From assembly GCA_003151375.1 (NCBI GenBank), contig PLXI01000030.1, positions 1 through 8,050 on the forward strand: a DNA stretch of 8,050 nt, written 5' to 3'. Of the stretch, positions 6,650-8,050 are shown in pieces. Each line of letters starts with the position of its first letter. The first letter of the stretch is position 1. Below the pieces are notes generated by a model, which had not been told where the DNA came from, made no database searches, and was given only the letters and a program-made list of their open reading frames with translations. Origin of the DNA: Hyphomicrobiales bacterium. GTDB taxonomy: Bacteria; Pseudomonadota; Alphaproteobacteria; Rhizobiales; Aestuariivirgaceae. Made by a program: the position numbers and the translations under genes.

Positions 6650-7357
6650 TTAAGCCCTTTCGTCCAATTGCCGCGAGATGATGGCAGAGAATTCATCAGC
6701 AAAATTCTCTAGCCTCGTTCCAATCTTGGCAGCGTCGGAGGAATACATGTTATAAAAAATTGTCGCTGGTATGGCGGCCACAAGGCCAATTGCTGTGGCA
6801 AATAGTGCTTCGGCAATGCCGGGCGCCACCACTGCGAGATTTGTGTTCTGCGAATTAGCAATTCCCTGGAATGCCGTCATGATGCCCCATACCGTGCCGA
6901 ACAGGCCGATGAAGGGGCCGGCCGAACCCACCGTAGCAAGGAACAGCAAACGCGATTCCAAAGTTCCCATTTCTTTTTGAATGGCCACATCCATTACTTT
7001 TTCAATGCGCTTTTGCACGCCGGCAAAGCCTGCCCGCAATGCAGCACCTTGGCTGCGTTTCCATTCTTGCATGGCGGCCATAAAAATGGCGGCAGTGCCG
7101 ATGGATTGGCGATTGGAAATGGCGCGGAAAATATCTTCCAGCGATTGGCCAGACCAGAACTGGCTTTCAAATTTCTCATTGGATGAATTCATCCGGCGCA
7201 CCGAATAGAATTTTTCAAAGATTATGGCCCAGCACCAGATGGAAGCAAGACCGAGCCCAATCATCACAATTTGAACTGGCAGACTAGCCTGAAATATCAG
7301 ATGCCATATTGAGATTTGCGCGCCTGCCGACACTGGCGCCTGTGTAACTTGATCCAT
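6650..7357 (-). CDS. tolQ: TolQ, ExbB/MotA-family proton channel subunit
   Basis: TolQ is the polytopic inner-membrane stator that, as a pentamer around TolR, harvests the proton motive force for TolA. The 235-residue protein has membrane helix 1 at about 27-47, a long cytoplasmic loop (about 50-132), helix 2 at about 137-163 containing GLFGTVWGI (151-159), and helix 3 at about 181-202 containing ALFATAIGLVAAIPA. Thr155 and Thr188 match the channel threonines of E. coli TolQ. The frame is open to a TTG at 7369, but ATG 7357 is preferred: GGGA (7364-7367) lies six bases before it and overlaps the alternative start region. A 226-base gap separates it from ybgC, so the tol operon proper probably starts here. 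Confidence 0.97.
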   Translation of the reverse strand: MDQVTQAPVSAGAQISIWHLIFQASLPVQIVMIGLGLASIWCWAIIFEKFYSVRRMNSSNEKFESQFWSGQSLEDIFRAISNRQSIGTAAIFMAAMQEWKRSQGAALRAGFAGVQKRIEKVMDVAIQKEMGTLESRLLFLATVGSAGPFIGLFGTVWGIMTAFQGIANSQNTNLAVVAPGIAEALFATAIGLVAAIPATIFYNMYSSDAAKIGTRLENFADEFSAIISRQLDERA

Positions 7358-7464
7358 CGTTTTTCCCAAGGCCTTGTGGAGAAAGCCACCTGTCCCAATT
7401 GAGAGGCGGCTTCACCAGCCAAATCTGTCAAAACTGCGGCGTTTCACATGGTTATGAGAATCGC

Positions 7465-7480
7465 CACAGCCAGCGCTGTG
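7465..7480. repeat. Perfect 6-base inverted repeat upstream of tolQ
   Basis: CACAGC and GCTGTG flank a four-base centre with no mismatch. On the minus strand the repeat begins within the -10 region of the candidate tolQ promoter, a position where an operator could act. The RNA could equally form a hairpin near the 5' end of the transcript. No run of T follows on either strand, so it is not a terminator. Confidence 0.4.
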
Positions 7481-7508
7481 ATAGCACCGCGCAGGATGCT
7501 TGAATCAA
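7478..7508 (-). promoter_or_regulatory. Candidate tolQRAB promoter
   Basis: On the minus strand TTGATT (7503-7508) is followed 17-18 bases on by GCTATCAC (7478-7485). The latter matches the Caulobacter housekeeping -10 consensus GCTANAWC at all specified bases but one. The -35 shares TTGA with TTGAC. It lies about 120 bases before the tolQ ATG. Alphaproteobacterial promoters are loosely conserved, so this is a weak prediction. Confidence 0.3.
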
Positions 7509-7512
7509 TTTT

Positions 7513-7520
7513 ATGGTTAA
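7513..7520 (-). promoter_or_regulatory. CtrA-type half-site upstream of tolQ
   Basis: TTAACCAT on the minus strand is an exact copy of the alphaproteobacterial CtrA half-site, four bases upstream of the candidate -35 element. A one-mismatch copy, ATAACCAT, lies at 7448-7455 on the same strand. CtrA is a cell-cycle master regulator that controls many division genes in this class. Binding here is inferred from the motif only. Confidence 0.35.
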
Positions 7521-7556
7521 GGGGGAGTAAAGAGCCAACGTGGAGATCAAGCTCTG

Positions 7557-7592
7557 GCGGTTTTGACTTTAAAAAGTGCAAAGTCAAAACGC
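7557..7592. repeat. Long inverted repeat spanning the ybgC stop codon
   Basis: TTTTGACTTT (7561-7570) and AAAGTCAAAA (7580-7589) are perfect complements around a nine-base centre. One more pair closes them (7560 with 7590), or three more with a single bulged base. The right arm contains the ybgC TGA (7584-7586). Transcribed from the minus strand this is a 10-13 pair, A/U-rich hairpin. Neither strand shows a U-run directly after it, so it is not a clear intrinsic terminator, but it may mark the ybgC transcript end or a processing site. Confidence 0.6.
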
Positions 7593-7991
7593 TTGGGTAA
7601 ATGCCTTCAACATCTCCGGCGGGCAGCGGCGCGGGCGGCCCTTGCTGTCAATCAAGGCTACGGTTACGGCGGCGGTGAAAAGCACAGCTTCACCCAGTTT
7701 CACTTGCTGAAACGCCTCAAACCTTGCGCCAGTGATTTCGATAAATTCTGTTGCAACAATGAGCTCATCGCCGAAGCGGGCCGGACGCAAGAAATGACAA
7801 TCCATATGGCGCACAACAAAAGCGAGGCCATCAGGCCCTGAGAAATTTGCACTTTGGTCGATGCCTTTTTGGCGGGTGAAATCGCTGCGGGCGCGCTCGC
7901 AGAATTTGAGATAGTTGGTATGATAGACATAGCCGGAGAAATCCGTGTCTTCATATTGCACGCGCAAGGCATAAGTGGTGTGAACGCTCAC
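7584..7991 (-). CDS. ybgC: YbgC, Tol-Pal associated acyl-CoA thioesterase
   Basis: YbgC is a cytoplasmic hot-dog-fold (4HBT) thioesterase that hydrolyses acyl-CoA and has been linked to phospholipid metabolism. Its role in Tol-Pal function is unclear. The 135-residue length is normal. The signature YEDTDFSGYVYHTNYLKF runs from residue 13 to 30. Asp17 aligns with the catalytic Asp18 of E. coli YbgC, and His24, Tyr27 and the ERAR at 32-35 follow as in the family. The start is GTG at 7989-7991 with a strong ribosome binding site, GGAGGA at 7998-8003, six bases upstream. The GTGA overlap with the upstream stop codon indicates coupling to the preceding gene. It is followed by a 226-base gap, so it may belong more to the ruv transcript than to the tol one. 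Confidence 0.95.
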   Translation of the reverse strand: MSVHTTYALRVQYEDTDFSGYVYHTNYLKFCERARSDFTRQKGIDQSANFSGPDGLAFVVRHMDCHFLRPARFGDELIVATEFIEITGARFEAFQQVKLGEAVLFTAAVTVALIDSKGRPRRCPPEMLKAFTQAF

Positions 7992-8050
7992 GTGTCGTCC
8001 TCCAGGGGCAATATGCCTTGGGTGGACTCTGATCGTTGTGGAATGGCGAT
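7988..8050 (-). CDS. ruvB: C-terminal tail of upstream gene, probably RuvB Holliday-junction helicase (partial)
   Basis: The last 20 codons before a TGA at 7988-7990 read IAIPQRSESTQGILPLEDDT. The stop overlaps the ybgC GTG by four bases (GTGA). Such a proline-containing, acidic tail is what follows the conserved C-terminal domain of alphaproteobacterial RuvB, and ruvCAB immediately before ybgC-tolQ is the common order in this class. Too little sequence is present to show any domain, so the open frame and overlap are observed, while the RuvB identity is inferred mainly from position. Confidence 0.6.
   Translation of the reverse strand: MAIPQRSESTQGILPLEDDT

Noticed and set aside
7358..7369. 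TTG start for tolQ four codons upstream
   Set aside because: ATG 7357 has GGGA at the right distance, and that sequence would lie inside the extended reading frame.
7403..7431. Perfect TTGACA (7426-7431, minus strand) as the tolQ -35 element
   Set aside because: The sequence 16-18 bases downstream is CGCCTC-like, with no acceptable -10; kept only as a weak alternative.
1..8050. Mobile element, CRISPR array, tRNA or defence system
   Set aside because: No transposase, integrase, spaced direct repeats, tRNA-like fold or foreign composition was seen; the sequence is accounted for by the conserved gene cluster and short gaps.

Overview
The window is a bacterial chromosomal segment in which every gene I can support lies on the minus strand. 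Read in transcription order (right to left in window coordinates) it holds the tail of a probable ruvB, then ybgC, tolQ, tolR, tolA, tolB, pal, cpoB (ybgF), tilS and the N-terminal half of ftsH. This order, with ruvB before ybgC and tilS-ftsH after cpoB, is the arrangement known from Alphaproteobacteria. Protein details (Pal, TolB and YbgC motifs) and several regulatory motifs also fit that class. Base composition looks roughly balanced by eye, with no tract of foreign composition, insertion sequence, tRNA or CRISPR array.

Layout: 7988-8050 is the last 20 codons of the upstream gene, overlapping ybgC (7584-7991) by four bases. A 226-base gap (7358-7583) follows, with an inverted repeat over the ybgC stop codon, a perfect CtrA-type half-site and a candidate promoter. 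tolQ-tolR-tolA-tolB (7357 down to 3922) are tightly packed: 6 bases, a 1-base overlap, then 11 bases. A second gap of 219 bases (3703-3921) precedes pal (3199-3702) and can fold into several small hairpins, one next to the pal ribosome binding site. A 57-base interrupted stem-loop sits between pal and cpoB (2092-3090). tilS (924-2108) starts inside the end of cpoB. A good match to the alphaproteobacterial heat-shock (RpoH) promoter consensus lies in the 78 bases before ftsH, which starts with GTG at 845 and runs off the left edge.

How the genes work together: TolQ and TolR form the proton-motive-force motor in the inner membrane. TolA transmits the energy across the periplasm. TolB and the lipoprotein Pal link the outer membrane to peptidoglycan, and CpoB modulates the machine and septal wall synthesis. 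The system keeps the outer membrane attached and constricting at the division site. YbgC is an acyl-CoA thioesterase traditionally carried with the cluster. TilS (tRNA-Ile2 lysidine synthetase) and FtsH (membrane AAA protease) are essential housekeeping functions in most bacteria.

I see no novel gene system here. The points worth following are regulatory: the heat-shock promoter of ftsH, CtrA-like sites ahead of tolQ and pal, and strong stem-loops at ybgC-tolQ and pal-cpoB. All protein identifications rest on motif recognition and context, without database searches.
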